The notes under the pieces were generated by a model. It ran no database searches. It saw nothing but the letters and a program-made list of their open reading frames with translations, and was not told where the DNA came from. The position numbers and the translations under genes are program-made. This document shows, one piece after another, positions 56,157 through 64,000 of a stretch of DNA of 64,000 bases (positions are counted from its first letter, which is position 1; every line of letters begins with the position of its first letter). The DNA is from Mycolicibacterium chitae (GTDB lineage: Bacteria; Actinomycetota; Actinomycetes; Mycobacteriales; Mycobacteriaceae), in the NCBI RefSeq assembly GCF_900637205.1, contig NZ_LR134355.1, forward strand, positions 1,922,001 through 1,986,000, in the 5' to 3' direction.

Positions 56157-57247
56157 AGGTTCTGCTGGAGGCCGACGGCGGCTCGCGCGGCAATCCGGGA
56201 CCGGCCGGTTTCGGGGCGGTGGTGTTCTCGGCGGACCGCGGCACAGTGCTGGCCGAGAGCAAGTCCGCCATCGGCGTGGCCACCAACAACGTCGCCGAGT
56301 ATCGCGGCCTGATCGCCGGGCTCGCCGAGGCCGCCGACCTCGGCGCCACCGAGGTTTCGGTGGCGATGGACTCCAAGCTCGTCATCGAACAGATGGCCGG
56401 CCGGTGGAAGGTCAAGAACGCGAGCCTGGCCGAATTGCACCGCCAGGCCCGGGATCTGGCCGCCCGATTCGACCGGGTCGACTACCGCTGGATCCCGCGC
56501 GCGCAGAACTCGCACGCCGACCGGCTGGCCAACGAGGCGATGGACGCGGCCGCCGAGGTTCTGGATCCGGGGGAGCCGAAACAGAATCCGGCCCCGACGG
56601 AAAAACCCGCCGCGCCCGGCTGGACCGGGGCGAGCGGGACACCCACCCGGTTGCTGCTGTTGCGGCACGGCCAGACCGAACTTTCGGTGCAGCGCCGCTA
56701 CTCCGGGCGGGGTAACCCCGAACTGACCGAGCTGGGTCGGCGCCAGGCCGAGGCCGCGGCGGCCTATCTGGCGGCCAAGGGCGGGATTTCGGCGGTGATC
56801 TCCTCGCCGCTGCAGCGCGCCTACGACACCGCGGCCATCTCCGCCAAGGCGCTCGGGCTGGAGGTCAGCGTCGACGACGACCTGATCGAGACCGACTTCG
56901 GCGGCTGGGAGGGGCTGACGTTCGGCGAGGCCAGCGCGGCCAACCCGGATCTGCACGGCCAATGGCTGCGCGACACCAGCGTCACCCCACCCGGCGGGGA
57001 GAGCTTCGACACCGTGCACACCCGCGTGCGGCGGGCCCGCAACCGGATCATCGCCGACCACGGCGATTCCACGGTGCTGGTGGTCTCGCACGTGACGCCG
57101 ATCAAGACGCTGCTGCGGATGGCGCTGGATGCCGGCCCGACGATCCTGTACCGCCTGCACCTGGATCTCGCGTCGCTGTCGATCGCGGAGTTCTACTCCG
57201 ATGGGCTGGCCTCGGTGCGACTCGTCAACGACACGTCGTACCATTAA
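56153..57247 (+). CDS. Bifunctional RNase HI / histidine phosphatase (Rv2228c-type)
   Basis: 364 aa. The N-terminal RNase HI domain (1-135) has DGGSRGNPG, the catalytic Glu in AEYRGL, Asp in AMDSKLV and Asp in SHADRLA. After a Pro/Ala linker, a histidine phosphatase domain (about 165-364) has RHGQTE, the second His in VVSHVTP and the acidic GGWEG segment. M. tuberculosis Rv2228c has both RNase H and alpha-ribazole phosphatase (CobC-like) activity, which links it to B12 synthesis with cobD 4 kb away. Confidence 0.93.
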   Translation: MKVLLEADGGSRGNPGPAGFGAVVFSADRGTVLAESKSAIGVATNNVAEYRGLIAGLAEAADLGATEVSVAMDSKLVIEQMAGRWKVKNASLAELHRQARDLAARFDRVDYRWIPRAQNSHADRLANEAMDAAAEVLDPGEPKQNPAPTEKPAAPGWTGASGTPTRLLLLRHGQTELSVQRRYSGRGNPELTELGRRQAEAAAAYLAAKGGISAVISSPLQRAYDTAAISAKALGLEVSVDDDLIETDFGGWEGLTFGEASAANPDLHGQWLRDTSVTPPGGESFDTVHTRVRRARNRIIADHGDSTVLVVSHVTPIKTLLRMALDAGPTILYRLHLDLASLSIAEFYSDGLASVRLVNDTSYH

Positions 57248-57251
57248 AGCC

Positions 57252-57824
57252 CTACTCCTGCAGGTGAATCCGTTCGCCGTGCGGGCCCAGGATGGTGATG
57301 GCCTCGACGGGCCCGTCGACGGCCCCGAACCAGTGCGGCGTCCAGGTGCTGAACTCCACCGCTTCGCCGGCGGTGATGGTGAAGTCCCGCTCGCCGAGGA
57401 TCAGCCGCATCCGGCCGGACAGGACGTACATCCAGTCCTGCCCCTCGTGCACCGGTAGTTCGGCCGGCGGGGTCCGGCGCCGTGCGCTGACGCGAATCTT
57501 GAAGGCGTGCAGGCCGGCCGCCGGTCCGTGGCGGGTCAGCGGCCAGAACGTCACGCCGTCATGGGTCTGCGGGGTTCCGCGCACGCGGGGGTCGCGCTGC
57601 TCGGGTTCGCGCAGCAGGTCGTCGGTGCTGACGGCCAGCGCCGCCGCCAGGCGCGGCAGATGGTCCAACGCCAGTCGGCGCTTGCCGGATTCGAGCCGGC
57701 TCAGCGTCGAGACGTCGATCTGGGCGCGCGAGGCCACGTCCTCGAGCGTCAGCTTCTGCTGCGTCCGCAGCTCGCGTAGCCGGCGCCGCACGCGCAGGTC
57801 CACGTCGTCGGGTTTTGCCGTCAT
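57252..57824 (-). CDS. XRE-family regulator with C-terminal cupin domain
   Basis: 190 aa from ATG 57824. N-terminal HTH (LEDVASRAQIDVSTLSRLES), then a cupin sensor domain (LPVHEGQDWMYVLSGRMRL, GEAVEFSTWTPHWFGA). Such regulators sense small ligands and commonly repress a neighbouring gene. It is divergent from a methyltransferase gene, and a palindrome covers its first codons, which suggests autoregulation and control of that gene. An upstream start at 57890 would run through the methyltransferase start and is unlikely. Confidence 0.87.
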   Translation of the reverse strand: MTAKPDDVDLRVRRRLRELRTQQKLTLEDVASRAQIDVSTLSRLESGKRRLALDHLPRLAAALAVSTDDLLREPEQRDPRVRGTPQTHDGVTFWPLTRHGPAAGLHAFKIRVSARRRTPPAELPVHEGQDWMYVLSGRMRLILGERDFTITAGEAVEFSTWTPHWFGAVDGPVEAITILGPHGERIHLQE

Positions 57825-57840
57825 GGCAAGAAAGCTTGCC
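57825..57840. promoter_or_regulatory. Palindrome at the XRE-cupin/methyltransferase junction
   Basis: GGCAAG-AAAG-CTTGCC, a perfect 6-bp inverted repeat directly upstream of the XRE-cupin ATG. A related half-site GCAAGCTTTGG lies at 57859-57869, next to the methyltransferase ATG. Probable operator of the XRE regulator; binding is inferred. Confidence 0.5.
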
Positions 57841-57871
57841 AGGTGGCTTCGGGTGCGAGCAAGCTTTGGGC

Positions 57872-58498
57872 ATGGAAAACACTGACACACAGCAGATGTG
57901 GGAGGAGCGCTACGCGGAGTCGGAGCGCATCTGGAGCGGACGGCCGAATGCCCGGCTGGTCGAGGTGGTCTCGACGCTGCCCCCGGGCGCCGCGCTGGAG
58001 CTGGGCTGCGGCGAGGGTGGTGACACGGTCTGGTTGGCGCAGCGGGGCTGGCGTGTGCTCGCCGTGGATATCGCCAACAACGCCCTGCAGCGCGCCGCGG
58101 CGGCGCTCGAGGCGGCCGGCGGCGACCTGGCCGAGCGCGTCGAGTTCCAGCGCCACGACCTGACGGTGACGTTCCCCTGTGGCCGCTTCGACCTGGTGAC
58201 CGCGCATTTTCTGCACTCGCCGACGGAGTGGGACCGCGATGCGGTGATGCGCCGGGCCGCGGCGGCCGTGGCCCCGGGCGGTCGGCTGCTCATCGTGGAC
58301 CACGCCGAGGCGCCGCCGTGGGCCGAGCACATCCACGACCACGTCTTTGCCACCGCCGAGGAGGTGGTCGCCGGGATGGACCTCGACCCCGCGGAATGGG
58401 AGCGCGAGCGAGTCGAACGGGCGGGGCGCGAGGGGCTCGGTCCGGACGGTCAGCTCGGCACGCTGGTGGACAACGTGATCCTGCTGCGACGGCGCTGA
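57872..58498 (+). CDS. Class I SAM-dependent methyltransferase
   Basis: 208 aa. SAM motif I ELGCGEGGDTVWLA (about 42-55), acidic motif II VLAVDIANNAL, and post-motifs DLVTAHFLH and GGRLLIVDHAE. The size and layout resemble small-molecule or thiopurine-type methyltransferases that detoxify metabolites. The substrate is unknown. It is divergent from the XRE-cupin regulator, which probably controls it. Confidence 0.87.
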   Translation: MENTDTQQMWEERYAESERIWSGRPNARLVEVVSTLPPGAALELGCGEGGDTVWLAQRGWRVLAVDIANNALQRAAAALEAAGGDLAERVEFQRHDLTVTFPCGRFDLVTAHFLHSPTEWDRDAVMRRAAAAVAPGGRLLIVDHAEAPPWAEHIHDHVFATAEEVVAGMDLDPAEWERERVERAGREGLGPDGQLGTLVDNVILLRRR

Positions 58499-58531
58499 CC
58501 TGGGGTTTCTGGCCTGTCGGTGGGTGGTGCC

Positions 58532-59821
58532 ATGCTCGAATGCATGTTCGAAGTGGCGGAGTTGAGGCCGGATGCCGGTGAGGCGGCGTTGGTGGCCCAT
58601 ATCGGTGAGTTGGAGACGTTGAAGGCGGTGGCGGCGGCGGCGCAGGCGCGGGCGACGGTGGCGTTGGTGTCGGCGCGGGCGGCTGATGAGGTGGCGCGTG
58701 GGGTGCCGGTGGGTCGGCGGGGGCGTGGGTTGGCGACCGAGGTGGGGTTGGCGCGGCGGGATTCGCCGACGCGCGGTGATCAGCATTTGGGTTTTGCCAA
58801 GGCGTTGGTGCAGGAGATGCCGCATACGTTGGCGGCGTTGGAGGCCGGGGTGCTTTCGGAGTGGCGGGCGACGTTGATCGTGCGGGAGTCGGCGTGTCTG
58901 GATGTGGAGGGTCGCCGGGTGTTGGATGCCGAGTTGTGTGGTGATGTCGCCAATCTGGAGGGGTTGGGGGATCGGCGGATCGTGGCGGAGGCCAAGGGTA
59001 TTGCGTATCGGTTGGATCCGCAGGCGGTGGTGGATCGGGCGGCGCGGGCGGCGCGGGATCGGACGGTCAGTGTGCGCCCGGCCCCGGACACGATGACGTA
59101 TGTGACGGCGTTGTTGCCGGTGGCCCAGGGGGTGTCGGTGTATGCCGCGCTCAAGCGGGAGGCTGACGTGACCTGTGATGGGCGGTCTCGGGGTCAGGTG
59201 ATGGCCGACACGCTGGTGGAGCGGGTCACCGGTCAGTCGGCGGAGGTGCCCACTCCGATCGCGGTCAACCTGGTGCTCTCGGATGAGTCGCTGCTGGCCG
59301 GGGAGGAGCACCCCGCGCGGGTGGCCGGCTACGGGCCGGTGCCGGCGGGGGTGGCGCGGCAGTTGGTGCGCGGGGCGGTCGACGACGAGCGATCCCGGGC
59401 GAGTTTGCGGCGGTTGTACAAACACCCGGTTTCAGGGGCGCTGGTGGCGATGGAGTCGCGGTCGCGGATCTTCCCGAAGGGGTTGGCCGAGTTCATCCGG
59501 TTGCGCGATGACACGTGTCGGATGCCGTATTGCGATGCGCCGATCCGGCACACCGATCATGTTGCCCCGGCCGCGGGTGGCGGGGTGACCTCGGGGGCCA
59601 ACGGGCAAGGCCTGTGTGCGGCGTGCAACTACGCCAAGGAGGCCGGCGGTTGGAAGGCCGCCACCGCGGTGGACGAACAGGGGCGGCACAGCACCGAGTT
59701 CATCACCCCGACCGGGGCGCGGCATCACTGCACCGCGCCGCCGCTGCCGGGACGACGTTTTGTCGAGGTCAGTGAGATCGAAACCCACATCGCCATCGAG
59801 ATCGTGGGTCACGCCGCCTGA
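58532..59821 (+). CDS. 13E12/DUF222 repeat-family HNH endonuclease-domain protein
   Basis: About 429 aa from ATG 58532 (alternatives GTG 58520 or ATG 58544). A DUF222 domain forms most of the protein (ARATVALVSARAADEVARG onward). The HNH domain near the C-terminus has CRMPYCDAPIRHTDHVAP and GLCAACNYAKE, with the Cys pairs holding zinc. This family (13E12 in M. tuberculosis) is repeated in mycobacterial genomes and is linked with mobile DNA. Codon use is strikingly G-ending (GTG, GCG, CGG, TTG) in the first two thirds and more normal later. Its 3' end abuts an AraC-family remnant. Confidence 0.88.
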   Translation: MLECMFEVAELRPDAGEAALVAHIGELETLKAVAAAAQARATVALVSARAADEVARGVPVGRRGRGLATEVGLARRDSPTRGDQHLGFAKALVQEMPHTLAALEAGVLSEWRATLIVRESACLDVEGRRVLDAELCGDVANLEGLGDRRIVAEAKGIAYRLDPQAVVDRAARAARDRTVSVRPAPDTMTYVTALLPVAQGVSVYAALKREADVTCDGRSRGQVMADTLVERVTGQSAEVPTPIAVNLVLSDESLLAGEEHPARVAGYGPVPAGVARQLVRGAVDDERSRASLRRLYKHPVSGALVAMESRSRIFPKGLAEFIRLRDDTCRMPYCDAPIRHTDHVAPAAGGGVTSGANGQGLCAACNYAKEAGGWKAATAVDEQGRHSTEFITPTGARHHCTAPPLPGRRFVEVSEIETHIAIEIVGHAA

Positions 59822-59886
59822 TTCCGGGCGTACCGGGCGTCGACGAAGTCCTTGGCGCGCATCAGATAGCGCGCGGGCGGCAACAT
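59809..59886 (-). pseudogene. N-terminal remnant of an AraC-family regulator gene
   Basis: Read on the minus strand from ATG 59886, 25 codons encode MLPPARYLMRAKDFVDARYA and then RNQAA-stop. The first 20 residues match the way many AraC-family HTH domains begin (RxKDFxDxRYAEPL). The match ends exactly where the HNH gene's last codons start, so the gene seems truncated by that element. Recognition by eye; needs a search. Confidence 0.45.
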
Positions 59887-59912
59887 TTTCCCAGTATGAC
59901 CCATCGATCGGG

Positions 59913-59918
59913 TACCTT
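59913..59918 (+). promoter_or_regulatory. Possible -10 element of rnpB
   Basis: TACCTT at 59913-59918 is placed correctly for a transcript starting at about 59926. No clear -35 hexamer is present. Confidence 0.3.
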
Positions 59919-59925
59919 ATGAGCG

Positions 59926-60321
<396 letters not shown>

Positions 60322-60327
60322 CCCCAG

Positions 60328-61803
60328 CTAAGACATCGCCTTGGCCAACGCCTTCAGCGCGTCGTCGAGCTGCTCGCGGCAGCGCTCGGCCAGATCGTCC
60401 TCGCGCTGATAGAGCAGCCCGTAGGTGAAGGTGTCCTCGCCGGCGGCGTGGGCGGCCTCGGCCTGCTGGCTCAGATGATTGCGGCTCACCACGGCGTCCT
60501 GATGGTCACCCAGCAGCGACTGGATGGTCTTGGCGGCGTCGGACACCTTGCGCTTGCCGGTGGCCGCGGCGGTGTAGCGCAACCGCTTGGCGCTCTTGCG
60601 AATTCGGTGCAGTGCCTCGTCGCGGTCGTGGGCGGCGTCCTCGGCGGCGGCCCGGGCGTTCTTCGCGGCCTTGCGGACCCGCTTGTAGGCGGCGTCGAGG
60701 CTGACGGGCTTCTGCTCGGTCCCCGGGGCGGGCGCCGGGGTGTGGGCGAGCTCGTCGAGCGCGTCGAGCAGCCGGAAGTAGCGCGGTGTGCGCATGGCCT
60801 TCAGCGACCGCCGCAGCCCGGTGTCGTAGCGCCGCTGGGCCCCGTCGACCAGGCGCTCGCGCACCGGCCCGCGGATCAATTGCGCCGGCAGCTCGTCGAG
60901 GGCCTCGGCGTACTTCGCGGCCAGCACTTCGGCATCTCGGGCCACCCCGAGCAGGGCGGCCAGCTGCCGCAGTTCGTCGAGCACCCAGGCGTCGTCGGTC
61001 AGGCCGAAGGATTCCTCGGATTCCTTGAGCAGGCTGCGCAGCTTGCGTATGGTCACCCGCATCTGGTGCACGGAGTCGAAGGTGTCCGAGCGCACCGCAC
61101 GATCCCAGAGCACCAGCTCCCGGTTGTGCTCGATGACGGCGCGGTGTACCGGATCGGTCGGTTCGGCGGCCGGTCGCGCGTCGGCGGGGGAGTCCAGGAC
61201 TCGCGCCAGCTTGGAGCCGTGCGCCGACGGCGCGGCCCCGGCATCGAGCAGGCGGTTGCCCAGCCGGTCCAGCAGCAGCCGATCGTCGGACTCCACCAGT
61301 TCGAGTTCCCACTCGCGCCACTGCTGTTCGTTCTCTCCGGCCGTGGCGGTCACGTGGTCGTCGCTGAACTCGGCCAGCACCGACCCGTCGGCGCCCCGCA
61401 GACGCTGGACGTGCCGGGTCGTCTCGATCCGCGCCACCGGGGCCAGCGGACGATCCCGCACGACGGCCAGCACGACGTCGCGCAACTCGTCGGGAACCTC
61501 CTCGGATTCCAACGGCGTCAGCACCTCGGTGCGGGCGTCCGGACCGGCCGGCAGCTTCAGGTGCCAACCCGCGTCCTCACCGCCGGTGCGCCGGCGCAGG
61601 GTGATCTTGTGGGCAGCCAGATCGTGGTCGGGTGTGTCGAAGTAGACAGCGTCCAGCGATTGTGAGGGCGATCGCTCGACATGCGTCACGGAGGTCAGCC
61701 CGTCGAATGACGGGGCGACGGCCTCGCCGGAGACCTCGTACTTGCGCTCGATCTCGGTGTAGCGGTTGGTTTTGGACTTCTGAGCTGCCGTTTTGGCCGT
61801 CAT
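60328..61803 (-). CDS. CYTH-CHAD domain protein (Rv2226-type)
   Basis: 491 aa from ATG 61803, with AAGGTGAC upstream; the frame to 61848 has no better start. The N-terminal CYTH domain has the EIERKYEV signature, with further conserved Arg/Lys/Glu strands (LRRRTGG, EWELELVES). The C-terminal half is a CHAD domain rich in His, Arg and Lys helices (VHQMRVTIRKLRSLLKE, HRIRKSAKRLRY). CYTH proteins hydrolyse triphosphates and CHAD binds polyphosphate, so a role in polyphosphate handling is likely. Confidence 0.9.
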   Translation of the reverse strand: MTAKTAAQKSKTNRYTEIERKYEVSGEAVAPSFDGLTSVTHVERSPSQSLDAVYFDTPDHDLAAHKITLRRRTGGEDAGWHLKLPAGPDARTEVLTPLESEEVPDELRDVVLAVVRDRPLAPVARIETTRHVQRLRGADGSVLAEFSDDHVTATAGENEQQWREWELELVESDDRLLLDRLGNRLLDAGAAPSAHGSKLARVLDSPADARPAAEPTDPVHRAVIEHNRELVLWDRAVRSDTFDSVHQMRVTIRKLRSLLKESEESFGLTDDAWVLDELRQLAALLGVARDAEVLAAKYAEALDELPAQLIRGPVRERLVDGAQRRYDTGLRRSLKAMRTPRYFRLLDALDELAHTPAPAPGTEQKPVSLDAAYKRVRKAAKNARAAAEDAAHDRDEALHRIRKSAKRLRYTAAATGKRKVSDAAKTIQSLLGDHQDAVVSRNHLSQQAEAAHAAGEDTFTYGLLYQREDDLAERCREQLDDALKALAKAMS

Positions 61804-61977
61804 GTCACCTTCGATCGCCAGCGATGGACCTTGTTCCCAGGATGCCACACCCGCACCACCGGCACCCCGCAGCGCAGGTGAGCTGAACTCGGCCGATTCG
61901 GGCCGCCGGACCCGTCGAGACCGAATTGAGATATGTCGATGACCAACGAACCTCAGAGATCTCTTAGAATTGGCCTC

Positions 61978-63789
61978 ATGAACATCGGGTCGAACACGCT
62001 ACGCGTCGAGGATTACCTCGACGAGGAGGGCAACATCGCCCTCCCGGCGGGTACGACGTTGACGTCGTATCTGGAAAGCAACATCGCCGCCCTCGGTGAC
62101 GAAGTGTCCTACCGCTTCCTGGACTACACCCAGGACCGCGACGGGACCGCCATCGAAATCACCTGGTCGCAGCTGGGCTCCCGGCTGCGCGCCGTGGGGG
62201 CCCGGTTGCAGCAGATCAGCACCCCGGGCGACCGGGTGGCGGTGCTGGCACCGCAGGGCATCGACTACGTCGTCGCCTTCTTCGCCGCCGTCGCCGCGGG
62301 CAACATCGCGGTGCCGCTGTTCGCCCCGGAACTGCCGGGCCACACCGAGCGGCTCGACGCGGTGCTCACCGACGCGGAGCCGACGGTGGTGCTGACCACG
62401 ACCGCGGCCGCCGAGTCGGTGCAGAAGTTCCTCCGCACCCGGCCGCGCCACCAGCGTCCCCGGGTGGTCGCCGTCGACGCGATCCCGGACACCGTCGGCG
62501 AGCTGTTCACCCCGGCAGAGGCCGCCGTGGACGACGTCGCCTACCTGCAGTACACCTCGGGTTCGACCCGCACCCCGGCCGGCGTGGAGATCACCCACCG
62601 CGGCGTGTGCACCAACGTGCTGCAGATGATCATGTCGGTGGGTCTGGACCGCAACATCCGCAGCGTCAGCTGGTTGCCGCTCTACCACGACATGGGACTG
62701 CTGATGATCATGTTCCCGGCGCTGTGCGGCGGGCAGATCACGCTGATGTCGCCGCTGGCGTTCGTGCGCCGGCCCGGCCGCTGGATCGCCGAACTCGGCG
62801 AGCAGGGCAAGTACGGTCCCACGTTCGCCGCGGCGCCGAACTTCGCCTTCGAACTCGCCGCCACCCGCGGCCTGCCCGCCTCCGGCCAGCACCTCGACCT
62901 GAGCAACGTTGCCGGCCTGATCAACGGGTCGGAACCGGTGAGCATGGCCTCCATCGACAAGTTCACCGCGGCCTTCGCGCCGTACGGGCTCCCGGCCACC
63001 GCGGTCAAGCCGTCCTACGGCATGGCCGAGGCCACGCTGTTCGTCTCGACGGTCGGGCCCGAGGCCGCCCCCAGCGCGGTCCACCTCGACCGCGACGAAC
63101 TCGGCGCGGGCCACGCCGTGCGGGTGGCCCCCGACTCGCCGAACGCCGTGGCGCAGGTGTCCTGCGGTGCGGTGGCCCGCAGCCAGTGGGCCGTGATCGT
63201 CGACCCGGAGACCGACGCCGAACTGCCCGACGGACGGGTCGGCGAGATCTGGTTGCAGGGCGACAACATCGGCCGCGGCTACTGGCGTCGCCCTGAGGAA
63301 TCGGAGTTGACCTTCGGCAACAAGCTGCAGTCGCGGCTGGCCGCCGGCAGCCACGCCGAGGGCACCGCCTACGGCGAAACCTGGTTGCGCACCGGCGATC
63401 TCGGGGTCTACCTGGACGGTCAGCTCTACATCACCGGCCGGATCAAGGATCTGGTGATCGTCGACGGGCGCAACCACTACCCGCAGGACATCGAGGCCAC
63501 GGTCGCAGCGGCCTCCGACGCCATCCGGACCGGTTACGTGGCGGCGTTCTCGGTGCCCGCCCAAGATTCCGCCGGCGAGCAGCTGGTGATCATCGCCGAG
63601 CGCGCCGCCGGCGCCGGCAAGGCCGATCCGGAGCCGGTGCTGGCCGCGGTCCGGGCCGCGGTGTCGCGCACCCACGCGGTGCCGGTCGCCGATGTGCGGC
63701 TGGTGGCCGCGGGGACAATTCCGCGCACTACGAGCGGCAAGCTGGCCCGCCGGGCCTGCCGGGCCGACTACCTGGCCGGCCGGATCTGA
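61978..63789 (+). CDS. Fatty acyl-AMP ligase (FadD30/FadD32-type FAAL)
   Basis: 603 aa from ATG 61978 (ATG 61933 would add 15 residues). ANL-superfamily motifs: YTSGSTRTPAG (P-loop), SWLPLYHDMGL, PSYGMAEATLFVS and RTGDLGVY/GRIKDLVIVDGRNHYPQD. FAALs activate fatty acids to acyl-AMP and pass them to a polyketide synthase carrier and not to CoA. It is similar throughout to M. tuberculosis FadD32, but no PKS gene lies in the window, so the exact paralogue is uncertain. Confidence 0.9.
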   Translation: MNIGSNTLRVEDYLDEEGNIALPAGTTLTSYLESNIAALGDEVSYRFLDYTQDRDGTAIEITWSQLGSRLRAVGARLQQISTPGDRVAVLAPQGIDYVVAFFAAVAAGNIAVPLFAPELPGHTERLDAVLTDAEPTVVLTTTAAAESVQKFLRTRPRHQRPRVVAVDAIPDTVGELFTPAEAAVDDVAYLQYTSGSTRTPAGVEITHRGVCTNVLQMIMSVGLDRNIRSVSWLPLYHDMGLLMIMFPALCGGQITLMSPLAFVRRPGRWIAELGEQGKYGPTFAAAPNFAFELAATRGLPASGQHLDLSNVAGLINGSEPVSMASIDKFTAAFAPYGLPATAVKPSYGMAEATLFVSTVGPEAAPSAVHLDRDELGAGHAVRVAPDSPNAVAQVSCGAVARSQWAVIVDPETDAELPDGRVGEIWLQGDNIGRGYWRRPEESELTFGNKLQSRLAAGSHAEGTAYGETWLRTGDLGVYLDGQLYITGRIKDLVIVDGRNHYPQDIEATVAAASDAIRTGYVAAFSVPAQDSAGEQLVIIAERAAGAGKADPEPVLAAVRAAVSRTHAVPVADVRLVAAGTIPRTTSGKLARRACRADYLAGRI

Positions 63790-63835
63790 GGGGGACCCGA
63801 CCGGCGGTCGGGCCGCGCGGGTTAACGTCACCGGC

Positions 63836-64000
63836 ATGTCTACCGAGTCGCATGCCTACGAGACCCTGCTGTTCGAGCAGGACGGCCCCGTCGCCCGCAT
63901 CACGCTGAACCGGCCCGACGCGGCCAACGGCATGAACGATGCGATGACCCGCGAACTGGCCGACGTTGCCGCCCGCTGCGAGGCGCCCGGCGTCAAGGTC
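63836..64000 (+). CDS. Enoyl-CoA hydratase/isomerase family protein, cut by the right edge
   Basis: 55 codons visible from ATG 63836. The start reads EQDGPVARITLNRPDAANGM, the usual N-terminus of crotonase-family proteins, followed by the first helix. The rest lies outside the window. It follows the acyl-AMP ligase by 46 nt on the same strand, so they may share a transcript. Confidence 0.82.
   Translation, partial: MSTESHAYETLLFEQDGPVARITLNRPDAANGMNDAMTRELADVAARCEAPGVKV

Overview
This is a high-GC actinobacterial window and is almost certainly from a Mycobacterium (Mycolicibacterium-type). It carries the mycolic-acid FAS-II operon (fabD-acpM-kasA-kasB-accD6) with its activator mabR, an antigen-85 mycolyltransferase, mycothiol-dependent formaldehyde dehydrogenase (mscR), ptpA/ptkA, ahpE, aceE and a PE-PPE-domain protein. 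From about 20 kb to 62 kb the gene order follows the Rv2260-to-Rv2226 block of M. tuberculosis as I remember it, with insertions and losses. The left 20 kb does not follow that block.

Layout. 1-4.5 kb (minus): the end of a molybdopterin oxidoreductase, an Ag85-type mycolyltransferase, and a PrrB-like histidine kinase with no prrA beside it. 4.5-6.9 kb: a P1B-4 metal-exporting ATPase, broken by a +1 frameshift in a G run, divergent from a CzrA/NmtR-type ArsR metal sensor with a palindromic operator between them. 6.9-13 kb (minus): a peptide/nickel-type ABC importer operon followed by an SDR and a small protein with 12 cysteines spaced exactly every third residue. 13-20 kb: PE-PPE protein, VanW protein, divergent Hsp70-like membrane protein with a long proline-rich tail, a SABATH-type carboxyl methyltransferase and two small membrane proteins. 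20-24 kb: MBL hydrolase, mscR, serine hydrolase, DUF3145, and a HicAB toxin-antitoxin pair with two matched operators. 24-34 kb: DUF4185 protein, dgkA, FAD oxidase, TetR, glpD, methionine aminopeptidase, and a divergent LysR/SDR pair with a long inverted repeat.

34-44 kb is the FAS-II operon, mabR and aceE. MabR (39.7-41.0 kb) should control the operon through the TTTTGT-N9-ACAAAA site in the fabD upstream region. AceE supplies acetyl-CoA, AccD6 makes malonyl-CoA, and FabD/AcpM/KasA/KasB elongate meromycolate chains that Ag85 enzymes finally transfer to the cell envelope. 44-47.5 kb: lipoprotein, DUF3052, ahpE, tRNA-Val(TAC) and, just after the tRNA, an HTH/nucleotidyltransferase pair resembling AbiE/MenAT systems whose nucleotidyltransferase is frameshifted. 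47.5-57 kb: SOUL protein, MFS transporter with a C-terminal ABM-like domain, DUF2236 oxygenase, cobD, SURF1, ptpA-ptkA, NIF3, zinc-ribbon protein and the RNase H/phosphatase fusion. 57-64 kb: XRE-cupin regulator with divergent methyltransferase, a 13E12-type HNH gene that appears to cut an AraC-family gene, rnpB, a CYTH-CHAD protein, a fatty acyl-AMP ligase and the start of an enoyl-CoA hydratase.

The most unusual items are the cysteine-ladder protein (6918-7271), the tRNA-linked HTH/nucleotidyltransferase pair, the HNH element with its AraC remnant beside rnpB, and the paired HicAB operators. Family names and M. tuberculosis comparisons come from recognition of the sequence and memory, not from searches.
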